64,000 nucleotides of DNA from Bradyrhizobium sp. ORS 285 (GTDB lineage: Bacteria; Pseudomonadota; Alphaproteobacteria; Rhizobiales; Xanthobacteraceae), in assembly GCF_900176205.1 (NCBI RefSeq), contig NZ_LT859959.1, positions 682,001-746,000 on the forward strand, in the 5' to 3' direction. The notes beneath the pieces were generated by a model. The model saw nothing but the letters and a program-made list of their open reading frames with translations. It was not told the origin of the DNA and did not search any database. Shown here piece by piece: positions 23,980 through 34,230 of the stretch (its first letter is position 1; each line of letters opens with the position of its first letter). The position numbers and the translations under genes are program-made.

Positions 23980-26352
23980 ATGTTGCGCACCGAACAGGAC
24001 GTGTGCGCACGAATGCAGCTTGCCAGTCAGAACCGAGACGACGATCGAAAGTTGTCGCCCGCTATCCAGGCGGCTCTCGTCGACTCTCTCTTCCAGGATC
24101 CCGGCCCGATGTTCGCCGGCGCACTGTGCGCCGCCGTCGCCGCCGTCATGACCGCCGTCAAGAGCGGCGATGTCAATTTGTGGCCGTGCGCGGTGATGCT
24201 GATCGTGGCCGGCGGGCTCCGCTCGCTCGACATGCGCTATTATCGGCACCTCTGCGATAGCGGTCGGCTGACGACCGAAGCGGTCGCGCGCTGGGAGATC
24301 CGCTATCAGATCGGCGCGATGCTGTATGCGCTCGTGCTCGGCATCTGGTGCGTCGTTGCCGTCGTCGACAACGACGATGCCGTCGTGCACCTGATCGCGA
24401 TCTCGGTCACGCTCTGCTACATGTCGGCGGGCGCGGGCCGGACCTACGGCCGTCCCTGGATCTTCCATGTCCAGATCCTGCTCGCTTGCGGACCGCTGGC
24501 GCTGGCGCTCGCGCTGCACGGCAGTCCTTACTACATGGGGATGGCCGCGTTCTGCGTGCTGTTCTTCATGTCGCTGAAGCACATCTCGACGAACCTGCAG
24601 CGGATCTTCGTCCAGGCTTTCGTGGCGCGCGAGGGCGAGGCTGCGCTCGCCAAGCAGTTCGACACCGCGCTCAACAACATGCCACACGGCCTGTGCATGT
24701 TCCGCCCGGACGGGCGGCTCGCCGTGATGAACCATCGCTTCGGCGAGATGATGGGCCTGCCGGACGACGTCCTGCAACGCGGCGCGAAGGCGGCCGACAT
24801 CATCAATGCCTGTGTCATCTCAGGTGCGATCTCGGCCTCGAGCGGCCGGATGATCCTGTCCGAGATCGAGCACACCAAGACGCACAGCCTCATCACCAGC
24901 GATCCCGACGTCGTGCGCGACCGCTCGCTGTCCTGGACCTTCCAGCCGATGGCCGATGGCGGCGCCGTGGTCCTGCTCGAGGACATCACCGAGCGTCAGC
25001 ACGCCGAGGCCAGGATTTCGCATCTCGCCCGCTATGACGAGCTGACGACCTTGCCGAACCGCGTCAGCTTCCGCGACGAGATCGAGCGTCTGCTCAAGAT
25101 TCCGCAACGCCATGGCGAGTTGTCGGCGCTGCTGTTCGTCGACCTCGACCGCTTCAAGCAGGTCAATGACACGCTGGGCCACCCGTGCGGCGACCAGCTG
25201 CTCTGCGCGGTCTCCGAGCGGCTGCGCGACATGCTGCGCCCGGAGGATTTCGTCGCCCGCTTCGGCGGCGACGAATTCGTCGTCTACCAGCGCAACATCC
25301 GCTCCAACGACGATGCCGCCATCCTGGCGCGCCGCATCGTCGATCAGCTCAGCGAGCGCTACAAGATCGACAACCATCTGGTCGAGATTGGCGCCAGCGT
25401 CGGCATCGCCATGACCGCGCCTGGGATCAGCGCCGACACGCTGCTCAAGAACGCCGACATGGCGCTGTATCGTGCCAAGGCCGAGGGCAGGGGCACCTTC
25501 TGCTTCTTCCGCGACGAGCTCGCCCAGACCGTGGAAGCGCGTCGTATCCTCGAGCTCGACCTGCGCAAGGCGCTGGCGAACGAGGAGTTCGAGCTGTTCT
25601 ATCAGCCGCTGGTCAATCTGAAGTCCGGCAAGATCTCGACCTGCGAGGCGCTGCTGCGCTGGAATCATCCGGTGCGCGGCACGGTCTCTCCCGTCGACAT
25701 CATTCCGGTCGCCGAGGATATGGGCCTGATCGTCGATCTCGGCCGCTGGATCCTGCGCAAGGCCTGCCTGGAATGCATGAAGTGGCCGGAGGCGGTGAGC
25801 GTCGCGGTCAACTTCTCGCCGCAGCAGTTTCATCAGCGCGACGTGCTGAGCGAGGTTCGCTACGCGCTCGAGGTGTCGGGCCTGCCGCCGCACCGCCTGG
25901 AAATCGAGATCACCGAATCCTCGCTGTTGCGCAACACGCAGCTGACCCACGACGTGCTGTCGCAGCTTCATATGCTCGGCGTGCGCATCTCGCTGGACGA
26001 TTTCGGTACCGGCTATTCCAGCCTGAGCTACCTGCACAATTTCCCGCTGGAGAAGGTCAAGATCGACCGCTCCTTCCTGGAAGGCATCGACAGCGACCGG
26101 CCGCTGACCCTGCTGCGCGGCGTCGCCCGGCTGTCGGCCGATCTCGGCATGTCCGTGGTGGTCGAGGGCATCGAGACCAACGAGCAGCTCGAGCTGATCA
26201 GCGTCGACGGCACCGTGACCGAGGCGCAGGGCTATCTGTTCAGCCGGCCCGTGCCGGCCGTGCGCATTCGCCAGCTCCTGAATGCCTCGCATGGCCGCCG
26301 GACGGCCGAGGAGCCGATGGCCGCCATCGTCGCCACGCGCTCGATCGCCTGA
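23980..26352 (+). CDS. membrane-anchored PAS-GGDEF-EAL c-di-GMP enzyme
   Basis: About 790 residues. N-terminal hydrophobic sensor with roughly six spans (about 45-215), a PAS-like segment (about 230-345), GGDEF domain with intact RFGGDEF at about 428, and EAL domain with CEALLRWNHP at about 557. An inhibitory RxxD (RPED) sits five residues before GGDEF. Phosphodiesterase residues in VNFSPQQF, EITES, DDFGTGYSSL, KIDRSF and EGIET are all present, so both activities are possible. The start is uncertain (ATG 23980 chosen; TTG 23878 and ATG 24013 are alternatives). Located between tolB and pal. Confidence 0.9.
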   Translation: MLRTEQDVCARMQLASQNRDDDRKLSPAIQAALVDSLFQDPGPMFAGALCAAVAAVMTAVKSGDVNLWPCAVMLIVAGGLRSLDMRYYRHLCDSGRLTTEAVARWEIRYQIGAMLYALVLGIWCVVAVVDNDDAVVHLIAISVTLCYMSAGAGRTYGRPWIFHVQILLACGPLALALALHGSPYYMGMAAFCVLFFMSLKHISTNLQRIFVQAFVAREGEAALAKQFDTALNNMPHGLCMFRPDGRLAVMNHRFGEMMGLPDDVLQRGAKAADIINACVISGAISASSGRMILSEIEHTKTHSLITSDPDVVRDRSLSWTFQPMADGGAVVLLEDITERQHAEARISHLARYDELTTLPNRVSFRDEIERLLKIPQRHGELSALLFVDLDRFKQVNDTLGHPCGDQLLCAVSERLRDMLRPEDFVARFGGDEFVVYQRNIRSNDDAAILARRIVDQLSERYKIDNHLVEIGASVGIAMTAPGISADTLLKNADMALYRAKAEGRGTFCFFRDELAQTVEARRILELDLRKALANEEFELFYQPLVNLKSGKISTCEALLRWNHPVRGTVSPVDIIPVAEDMGLIVDLGRWILRKACLECMKWPEAVSVAVNFSPQQFHQRDVLSEVRYALEVSGLPPHRLEIEITESSLLRNTQLTHDVLSQLHMLGVRISLDDFGTGYSSLSYLHNFPLEKVKIDRSFLEGIDSDRPLTLLRGVARLSADLGMSVVVEGIETNEQLELISVDGTVTEAQGYLFSRPVPAVRIRQLLNASHGRRTAEEPMAAIVATRSIA

Positions 26353-26369
26353 TCAGTGCTCTGATCTGC

Positions 26370-26397
26370 TCGCATGGCTTGGGTCATAGCCATGCGA
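26370..26397 (+). terminator. hairpin after the GGDEF-EAL gene
   Basis: TCGCATGGCT, 8-nt loop, AGCCATGCGA: perfect 10-bp stem, no strong U-run. Confidence 0.45.
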
Positions 26398-26582
26398 TAC
26401 AACCGTACGTCGTGCCAGGAACGGGCAGGCCGCGTGTATACCACGCGCTTTCGTTTCGAATTGGTACGTAGTTGAGCCGAAGCGATCCTTCGCAGCCTGA
26501 CAACTCCCTGTGTAAGCCACGGTTGTGGCACCGGGATTCTACGTGCCGTTAACTGTGTACCGCCGAAAGCTTTGCTTCCCTG

Positions 26583-26597
26583 TTAACGCGCTGTTAA
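26583..26597. promoter_or_regulatory. candidate CtrA box
   Basis: TTAA-CGCGCTG-TTAA, the full TTAA-N7-TTAA consensus of the alphaproteobacterial cell-cycle regulator CtrA, 42 bp before the FeeM-like gene. Inferred from the consensus only. Confidence 0.5.
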
Positions 26598-26639
26598 TCT
26601 CAATCCTGCTCGTAAGGGTTGTGTGAAAAGGGGTTGCGA

Positions 26640-27362
26640 ATGAAGTCGGCGGCTAGAGTGACTGCCGTTGCCGAACAGAAGTCGGATGCGCTGGAGAACG
26701 TGGACTATCGGCTGGCTCTGACCGCTGAAGACAAGGATGAGATCTATCGCCTGCGCTATCGCGCCTATCTGCGCGAAGGGGCCATCCTCCCATCGGCCAG
26801 CGAACGCGTCACCGATGAATATGACGATCTGCCCAACAGCTTCATCTTCGGTGTCTATGTGAATGGCGAGCTGTACAGCTCGATCCGCATCAGCGTGCTG
26901 AATTCGCAATGGCGCAAGTCATTGTCGGCGGACATGTTCGCGGATCTGCTGCATCCCGAGCTCGACCGCGGCAAGGTCATCGTCGACCCCACGCGCTTCG
27001 TCGCCGACCACGAGAAGGCGCGTCTGTTTCCGGCGCTGCCCTATGTGACCGTCCGTCTCGGCTATGTCGCCTGCGCCCATTTCAATGCCGACATCGGTCT
27101 TGCCAATGTCAGGCCCGAGCACCGCGCGTTCTACAAGAAGGTGTTCCTGCAGGAACCCTGGGGCGAGCCGCGGCTGTATTCCGGACTGACCAAGCCGGTC
27201 GGCCTGGTCGCCGCGCACTATCCGTCGATCCGCGATCGCGTGTTCCAGCGTTTCCCGTTCATGCGTTCCAGCGCCTTCGAGCGCCGCATGCTGTTCGTCC
27301 GGCCGTCACCCGACGCCTTCACTGATTCGTTCAGCATTCCCCAGGTCGCCAAAGCGGGCTGA
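26640..27362 (+). CDS. FeeM-like N-acyl amino acid synthase / GNAT-fold protein
   Basis: 240 residues from ATG 26640, with AAGGGG 7 nt upstream. It resembles the FeeM family, which joins acyl chains from acyl-ACP to amino acids and shares the fold of AHL synthases. Recognisable blocks: IYRLRYRAYLREGAI, DEYDDLPNSFIFGVYVNGEL, SIRISVLN, VDPTRFVADHEKARLFPALP and YVACAHFNADIGLANVRPEH. Function by family only. It has its own leader with a candidate CtrA box, and lies between the GGDEF-EAL gene and pal. Confidence 0.82.
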   Translation: MKSAARVTAVAEQKSDALENVDYRLALTAEDKDEIYRLRYRAYLREGAILPSASERVTDEYDDLPNSFIFGVYVNGELYSSIRISVLNSQWRKSLSADMFADLLHPELDRGKVIVDPTRFVADHEKARLFPALPYVTVRLGYVACAHFNADIGLANVRPEHRAFYKKVFLQEPWGEPRLYSGLTKPVGLVAAHYPSIRDRVFQRFPFMRSSAFERRMLFVRPSPDAFTDSFSIPQVAKAG

Positions 27363-27378
27363 TCGCCCACACCGTTTC

Positions 27379-27409
27379 AAGCGTCTCCGGCCGTTCGGCC
27401 GGCGCTTGC
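27379..27409 (+). terminator. hairpin after the FeeM-like gene
   Basis: CAAGCG-TCT-CCGGCCG, TT loop, CGGCCGG-CGCTTG: 13 paired bases with one 3-nt bulge; no U-run. Confidence 0.45.
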
Positions 27410-27642
27410 TGTGGCGTTGCCGCAAAAATCAGCGAAAAAGCGCCCTGCTGCAGGCCGTGGGCCGCTTGCCTTCACCCTGGCGCCACATTTACAACCCATT
27501 AACCATCGCGGTCGCTTTTTCGGGTTTCGTTAGCATTTGACGGGGTTCGGCAAGACCCCATCAAGGTTGACGGAACGTTCGCTTAACTATCGCCCTGTAG
27601 ACCGGATGGCAGTCTAAGAACGTGAGCGTGGAGGCTCCCGGA

Positions 27643-28137
27643 ATGAAATATCAGATGCGTATCCTCCAGGGATTGAAGTTGGCTGCCGTGTTCGCGGTCG
27701 CGCTGTCGATGGGCGCCTGCGCCAACAAGAATCTCACCGGCGCCGATGGGGCAATGGCCAGCGCTGCAACTCCGGGCAGCCAGCAGGACTTCGTGGTGAA
27801 CGTCGGCGATCGCGTGTTCTTCGAGAGCGACCAGACCGATCTCACCCCGCAGGCGATCGCGACCCTCGAGAAGCAGGCGCAGTGGCTGCAGAGCTATCCG
27901 CGCTACAGCTTCACGATCGAAGGCCATGCCGACGAGCGTGGCACCCGCGAGTACAACATCGCCCTCGGCGCGCGCCGTGCGCAGTCCGTGCGTAACTTCC
28001 TGGTGTCGCGCGGCATCGATCAGGGCCGCATGCGCACGATCTCCTACGGCAAGGAACGGCCGGTCGCGGTGTGTAACGACATCTCGTGCTGGTCGCAGAA
28101 CCGCCGCGCGGTCACGGTGCTGAACGCCAGTTCATAA
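27643..28137 (+). CDS. pal: Pal, peptidoglycan-associated lipoprotein
   Basis: 164 residues. Lipoprotein signal with a lipobox-like LSMGAC (Cys about 27), a short linker, then an OmpA-C peptidoglycan-binding domain: VFFESDQTDLTPQAIATL, IEGHADERGTREYNIALGAR, RAQSVRNFL and RMRTISYGKERP. The diaminopimelate-binding Asp and Arg are in HADERGT and LGARRA. ATG 27643 follows GGAGG. Anchors the outer membrane to murein and is released by TolB. Has its own 280-bp leader rather than following tolB directly. Confidence 0.97.
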   Translation: MKYQMRILQGLKLAAVFAVALSMGACANKNLTGADGAMASAATPGSQQDFVVNVGDRVFFESDQTDLTPQAIATLEKQAQWLQSYPRYSFTIEGHADERGTREYNIALGARRAQSVRNFLVSRGIDQGRMRTISYGKERPVAVCNDISCWSQNRRAVTVLNASS

Positions 28138-28157
28138 AGCTGAACGAATAGCTCGTT

Positions 28158-28199
28158 CATGAAGCCGGCGTCGATCATCGACGCCGGCTTCATGTTTTT
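28158..28199 (+). terminator. strong rho-independent terminator after pal
   Basis: Perfect 17-bp stem starting CATGAAGCCGGCGTCGA, 3-nt loop TCA, followed by TTTTTG. Confidence 0.92.
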
Positions 28200-28302
28200 G
28201 TCTTCGCTTGAACGTCATTTGTCTCTATTGCGGTTCTGACGTAGAGCCACGCTCGCAGGGCTATTATTTCCAACCTCTCGCCGATCCGGTCGTCAGGGCA
28301 GC

Positions 28303-29370
28303 ATGTCATTCATGTTTCTTTCCAGGAGCGCCGCCGCAGGTCTCGCGGCGCTCGTCGTTGTCTCGTGCCAGATGTTGTCGTCCCAGGCATTCGCTCAGGT
28401 CGACGACGATCCGGAGATCCGGATCCAGCGGCTGGAAAATCAGCTGCGCCAGCTCACCGGGCAGAACGAGGAGCTGCAATATCGCAACCGCCAGCTCGAG
28501 GAGCGGCTGCGGCAGATGCAGAGCGGGGCGCAGCCGGCAGCCGCCCCCGCGGCCCAGCCGAGCGCGGCCGTCCCGCCGCCAACGCAGCTTTCCCCCGGTT
28601 ACGGGCAGCAGGCCCAGCCGGCCTATGGCCAGCCGCAACCCGCGCAGCAGCAGGCCTATCCGCAGCAACAGCCTGCCTATCAGCCGCAGCAGCCGACTTA
28701 TGCGCAGCCGCCGGTCGCCGCCCCTGCGCCGATTGCGCAGGACCAGCCTGCGCCGGGCGCGGGCGGGCGGCGGCGCGGTGATGCGTTCGACCCGAACCAG
28801 AACCCCACTGCGCCGGGCGCCCCGCAGGCACTGGGCGGCGGCCAGCTGCCGATGCAGCCGGGCGGTCAGCCGCCCCGTCCCGCCGCCGATCCGGCGACGC
28901 TCGCCAACTCCGGCGGTGGCCGCTATCCGCAAGGTGCGCCCGCCGCTGCTCCCGGTGCCGGTGGGCTTACGACGGCGCCGCCGACCCAGACGCCGCGCGA
29001 CGAGTATGATCTCGGCATCGGCTACATCCAGCGCCGTGATTACGCCCTCGCCGAGCAGACGATGCGCAACTTCGCGCAGAAATATCCGAACGATCCGATG
29101 GTCGGCGATGCGCAATACTGGCTGGGCGAGAGCCTGTATCTGCGCCAGCAATATCGCGATGCCGCCGAGATCTTTCTCGCCGTGACGACCAAGTACACAA
29201 AGTCGTCGAAGGCGCCCGATGCGCTGCTGCGCCTCGGCCAGTCGCTCGCGGCGCTGAAGGAGAAGGAGGCCGCCTGCGCCGCCTTTGGCGAGGTCACGCG
29301 CAAATATCCCAAGGCATCGGCCGGGGTGAAGGCGACGGTCGACCGCGAGCAGAAGCGGGTCAAGTGCTGA
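28303..29370 (+). CDS. cpoB: CpoB (YbgF), Tol-Pal coordinator protein
   Basis: 355 residues. Signal peptide (AAAGLAALVVVSCQMLSSQAFA), a trimerising coiled coil at about 40-75 (IQRLENQLRQLTGQNEELQ), a long Gln/Pro/Ala/Tyr-rich linker (about 85-215), and C-terminal TPR repeats (YDLGIGYIQRRDYALAEQTM, AQYWLGESLYLRQQYRDAAE, DALLRLGQSLAALKEKEAAC). It coordinates murein synthesis with outer-membrane constriction. The linker is unusually long and PQ-rich compared with enterobacterial CpoB. Preceded by the pal terminator, so it has its own promoter. Confidence 0.94.
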   Translation: MSFMFLSRSAAAGLAALVVVSCQMLSSQAFAQVDDDPEIRIQRLENQLRQLTGQNEELQYRNRQLEERLRQMQSGAQPAAAPAAQPSAAVPPPTQLSPGYGQQAQPAYGQPQPAQQQAYPQQQPAYQPQQPTYAQPPVAAPAPIAQDQPAPGAGGRRRGDAFDPNQNPTAPGAPQALGGGQLPMQPGGQPPRPAADPATLANSGGGRYPQGAPAAAPGAGGLTTAPPTQTPRDEYDLGIGYIQRRDYALAEQTMRNFAQKYPNDPMVGDAQYWLGESLYLRQQYRDAAEIFLAVTTKYTKSSKAPDALLRLGQSLAALKEKEAACAAFGEVTRKYPKASAGVKATVDREQKRVKC

Positions 29371-29408
29371 GCCCAGCCTCGCGCTCGATCGGATGAACCG
29401 ATCCTGAG

Positions 29409-29440
29409 CTCCGGCGTCGCTCACGCCGGAGTTTGTTGTT
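29409..29440 (+). terminator. terminator after cpoB
   Basis: CTCCGGCGT, 5-nt loop, ACGCCGGAG: perfect 9-bp stem followed by TTTGTTGTT. Confidence 0.85.
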
Positions 29441-29469
29441 CCACTGTCTCCCGCGTAAGGTCCGTCGTC

Positions 29470-30564
29470 ATGGCAGCCGACGCGACCATGCAGGACAAGG
29501 CTTCAGGGCAGGGGGATCCGATCTCCGTCCTCGAGGCCGAGCGCCTGTTCGCGCCGCTTGCGGCCGCGCCCGCGCTGGTGCTGGCTGTCTCCGGTGGTCC
29601 GGATTCGATGGCGTTGATGTGGCTGGCGGCGCGCTGGCGCGCAGCGCTCGCAAATGGTCCTCGTCTCGTCGCGGTCACCATCGATCACGGTCTGCGGCCC
29701 GAGGCCGGACGCGAGGCGCGCATGGTCAAGGCGGTCGCGCGCCACCTCGGGCTGCCTCACCGGACGTTGCGCTGGACCGACGACAAGCCCGCGACCGGCC
29801 TACCAGAGGCGGCGCGCCTGGCGCGCTATCGTCTGCTGGCCCGCGCCGCGGGGCAGGCCGGCGCCAGCCACGTCGTCACTGCCCACACCCGCGACGATCA
29901 GGCCGAGACCGTGCTGATGCGGCTGTTGCGCGGCAGCGGCCTCGCCGGGCTCGCGGCCATGGCGGCGATCAGCGAGCGCGCGGGGCTGCTGCTGGCGCGG
30001 CCGCTGCTGGACGTGCCCAAGCTGCGCCTGGTCGCGACGCTTCGATCCGAGGGACTCGATTTTGCCGATGATCCGACCAACCGTGATCCGGCCTATACGC
30101 GGCCGCGTCTGCGCGCGCTGATGCCGGCTCTGGCCGCCGAGGGCGGCGATGCGAAGACGCTGGCGACACTGGCGGGGCGGCTCGGACGCGCCAATGCGGC
30201 CATCGAGCTGATGGTGGACGGCGCGGAGAAGTACCTCGCGCTGCACGCAGCAGCAGGCGGTGCGGAGGCGGCCCGGGAGCGCGGCCAAGCCTTCGAGCCG
30301 CGCGCCTTTGTCGCACTCCCGGCGGAAATCAAGCTGAGGCTGTTGATGCGCGCCATCAACCGCATTGGAACCGAAGGGCCCGTGGAACTCGGCAAGGCCG
30401 AAGCGTTGCTCGATCGGCTGGACCGGACTCTTGCGGGGATCGCAGATGGTGGTAGGTCTGGGCCGGAAAGGCTAAAACAAACCCTGGCTGGTGCACTGGT
30501 AAGCATGACCAGCAAGGCCATCCGCATTACGCCCGCGCCGCCTCGGCGATCGCGTCGGACTTGA
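29470..30564 (+). CDS. tilS: TilS, tRNA(Ile)-lysidine synthase
   Basis: 364 residues. The ATP-pyrophosphatase P-loop SGGPDS (about 42-47) sits in LVLAVSGGPDSMALMWLA; TIDHGLRPEA, HTRDDQAET and RPLLDVPKLRL follow in family order. The enzyme puts lysine on C34 of the CAU-anticodon isoleucine tRNA so that it reads AUA; it is essential in most bacteria. The C-terminal part is shorter than in E. coli. It sits between cpoB and ftsH, the usual order in this group. No strong ribosome site before ATG 29470; ATG 29488 is an alternative. Confidence 0.95.
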   Translation: MAADATMQDKASGQGDPISVLEAERLFAPLAAAPALVLAVSGGPDSMALMWLAARWRAALANGPRLVAVTIDHGLRPEAGREARMVKAVARHLGLPHRTLRWTDDKPATGLPEAARLARYRLLARAAGQAGASHVVTAHTRDDQAETVLMRLLRGSGLAGLAAMAAISERAGLLLARPLLDVPKLRLVATLRSEGLDFADDPTNRDPAYTRPRLRALMPALAAEGGDAKTLATLAGRLGRANAAIELMVDGAEKYLALHAAAGGAEAARERGQAFEPRAFVALPAEIKLRLLMRAINRIGTEGPVELGKAEALLDRLDRTLAGIADGGRSGPERLKQTLAGALVSMTSKAIRITPAPPRRSRRT

Positions 30565-30606
30565 GGCGGACCACGCCTTCGCTGACCCTTAACCACCTGC
30601 GTCGGC

Positions 30607-30629
30607 GGCGCTTTCCCGCGCCATTTTTT
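30607..30629 (+). terminator. weak terminator after tilS
   Basis: GGCGC, 6-nt loop, GCGCC, then ATTTTTT. The stem is short but the U-run is good. Confidence 0.55.
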
Positions 30630-30676
30630 GAGCGGGAATCGGGCTAGGATGCGTTAAATAGTCCTGTCTGGTTCCC

Positions 30677-30705
30677 TTGGCATTGGTGCGAGTGGTACCT
30701 AGATT
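30677..30705 (+). promoter_or_regulatory. candidate ftsH promoter
   Basis: TTGGCA (30677-30682), 17 nt, TAGATT (30700-30705), about 93 bp before the ftsH ATG. The CTTG at 30676 also resembles a heat-shock -35, in keeping with ftsH control in other bacteria, but the -10 does not clearly match sigma-32. Confidence 0.5.
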
Positions 30706-30798
30706 ACGAAACGGTCGACCGGGGGATACCCTCGTGGCTACCCAGGGATGAGTCCGAGGACGAACGGCCGCGATCCGCGCGACCACGAAGGAAAATCG

Positions 30799-32721
<1,923 letters not shown>

Positions 32722-32778
32722 GGACGGAGCAGGGGATCATCCCCTGCGCAAGACGGTCAAGACAGAACGAAACGAAAG

Positions 32779-32807
32779 GCCCGGCTTCGCAGCCGGGCTT
32801 TTTTGTT
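32779..32807 (+). terminator. strong terminator after ftsH
   Basis: GCCCGGCT, TCGC loop, AGCCGGGC, then TTTTTTG. Confidence 0.93.
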
Positions 32808-32847
32808 CTGTGTCGTCATCCGTCGATGGCCGGGATCGACAATGACC

Positions 32848-34053
32848 TCAAGGCTTGTCGAACCAGGCCTTCCATTGCGGAACGGCCGTGGCAAACGTGC
32901 CGCGATGTGTGGTCGGCCCGGTCGAGACCGCCTCGACCTTAGGATTGCCGGCGCCGATCGCCTGCTGATAGGTCATCGCCAGCCGGCCGAGCCCGGTCGA
33001 AATCGCCTCGTCGGTCTCGCCATAGTAGTTGCGGACCGGGGTCTTGATGATCCAGCGATAGGCCTGCGTGTGCGCGACGAGCCGGCCATAGGCCGACGCC
33101 GCGAAATACTGCGCATCGAAATAGTCCGGCTTGAGCAGCTTGTGCAGGTCGGTCGGAACGTCGGCGACGTTGAAGGGCTCGCGCTCATAGGCTTTGCGGG
33201 CGACGTCGTAATAGCTGTCGCTGATCACCGAGCGTGCCAGGCCCGGGACCGCGTAGTAGTTCTCGAAGGCGAAGGCCGAGAGGATGAACAGCGAGTTGAC
33301 CCAGGCGGCGTCGTTCTTGCGCGGGAAGCTCAGGAAGCCGTTGAGCGCGACGAACACGTCGACCGGCGCGCTCGCGGTGGCCGCAGCCGCGACCGGCACG
33401 CCGGCGCTTTCGAGCTTCTCGAGAAACGCCATCGTCACGAAGCCGCCCTGCGACCAGCCGGCGATGGACAGCCGGGTGGAGGTCAGATGCAGGTCGTTGA
33501 GCACGGCGCGGCTCGCGATCAGCATGTCGTAGGTGGCCTGCTGGTGGCTTGCCTTGACCATGTAGCCCTCCGGCTCGGTCGAGATGCCCATGCCGAAATA
33601 GTCGGCGCCGATCAGCAGCTGGCCCTGGCCTGCGAACTGCGCGATCATCAGCTGCGTCTCCGGCGATTGCTCCGGGGATGACGGCACCTCCTGCTTTCCG
33701 TAGACCGTGCCGTGCTGATAGGACACCAGCGGCAGGCTGGTCTCGCTGATCTCGGGCACGACCAGCAGGCCCGAGGCGCGGATCGGCTTGTTGCCGCGCT
33801 CGGGGATCACGGACGCGTAGGTGATGCGATAGAGCCTGACGGCGTTGACGGCCGGTGTGTAGCTCACGGTGATGCCGGCGAATTTCGGCGTGTCGACGGT
33901 CAGGATCTTGTTGAGCCGGTCGACGTCCCAGCGCGCCAGGAATTCATAGGAGACGTCGGAGGTCACGCGCACCGTGCCCTTGTCCTGGGCGCGGCCTGCC
34001 GCCGGCCAGATCAGGCAGAGCGCAAGGGCGATGATGAATCGGATGGTCGACAT
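32848..34053 (-). CDS. secreted alpha/beta-hydrolase, secretory-lipase-like
   Basis: 401 residues with a signal peptide (FIIALALCLIWPAAGRAQ). Alpha/beta-hydrolase with nucleophile elbow GWSQGG (Ser about 195), an oxyanion region around VSYQHGTVYGKQ and a late His in GPTTHRGTF. The YRITYASVIPERGNKPIRASGLLVVPE opening resembles fungal and bacterial secretory lipases and prolyl-aminopeptidase-like esterases. Likely a periplasmic or exported esterase; substrate unknown. AGGAG lies 5 nt before the ATG. Converges on ftsH. Confidence 0.85.
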   Translation of the reverse strand: MSTIRFIIALALCLIWPAAGRAQDKGTVRVTSDVSYEFLARWDVDRLNKILTVDTPKFAGITVSYTPAVNAVRLYRITYASVIPERGNKPIRASGLLVVPEISETSLPLVSYQHGTVYGKQEVPSSPEQSPETQLMIAQFAGQGQLLIGADYFGMGISTEPEGYMVKASHQQATYDMLIASRAVLNDLHLTSTRLSIAGWSQGGFVTMAFLEKLESAGVPVAAAATASAPVDVFVALNGFLSFPRKNDAAWVNSLFILSAFAFENYYAVPGLARSVISDSYYDVARKAYEREPFNVADVPTDLHKLLKPDYFDAQYFAASAYGRLVAHTQAYRWIIKTPVRNYYGETDEAISTGLGRLAMTYQQAIGAGNPKVEAVSTGPTTHRGTFATAVPQWKAWFDKP

Positions 34054-34230
34054 GAGAACTCCTGCGGGGCGCCTGCCAGTTGCATCGGAGTTCCTTGCTA
34101 CAGAGCGCGCGTAAATAATCAGTACGGCCGGCGCCGAAAGCCTGCGGCGGGCGCGCTTAAGCCTTCTTCAAGCCTCGCCGCATATGCCTGGGTCAGGAGT
34201 GCGCCCGTGCCGGCGCGGGCGAGGTTTCCC

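Noticed and set aside
27567..27590. A TTGACG box as the pal promoter
   Set aside because: No -10 at acceptable spacing could be found, so the promoter was not annotated.
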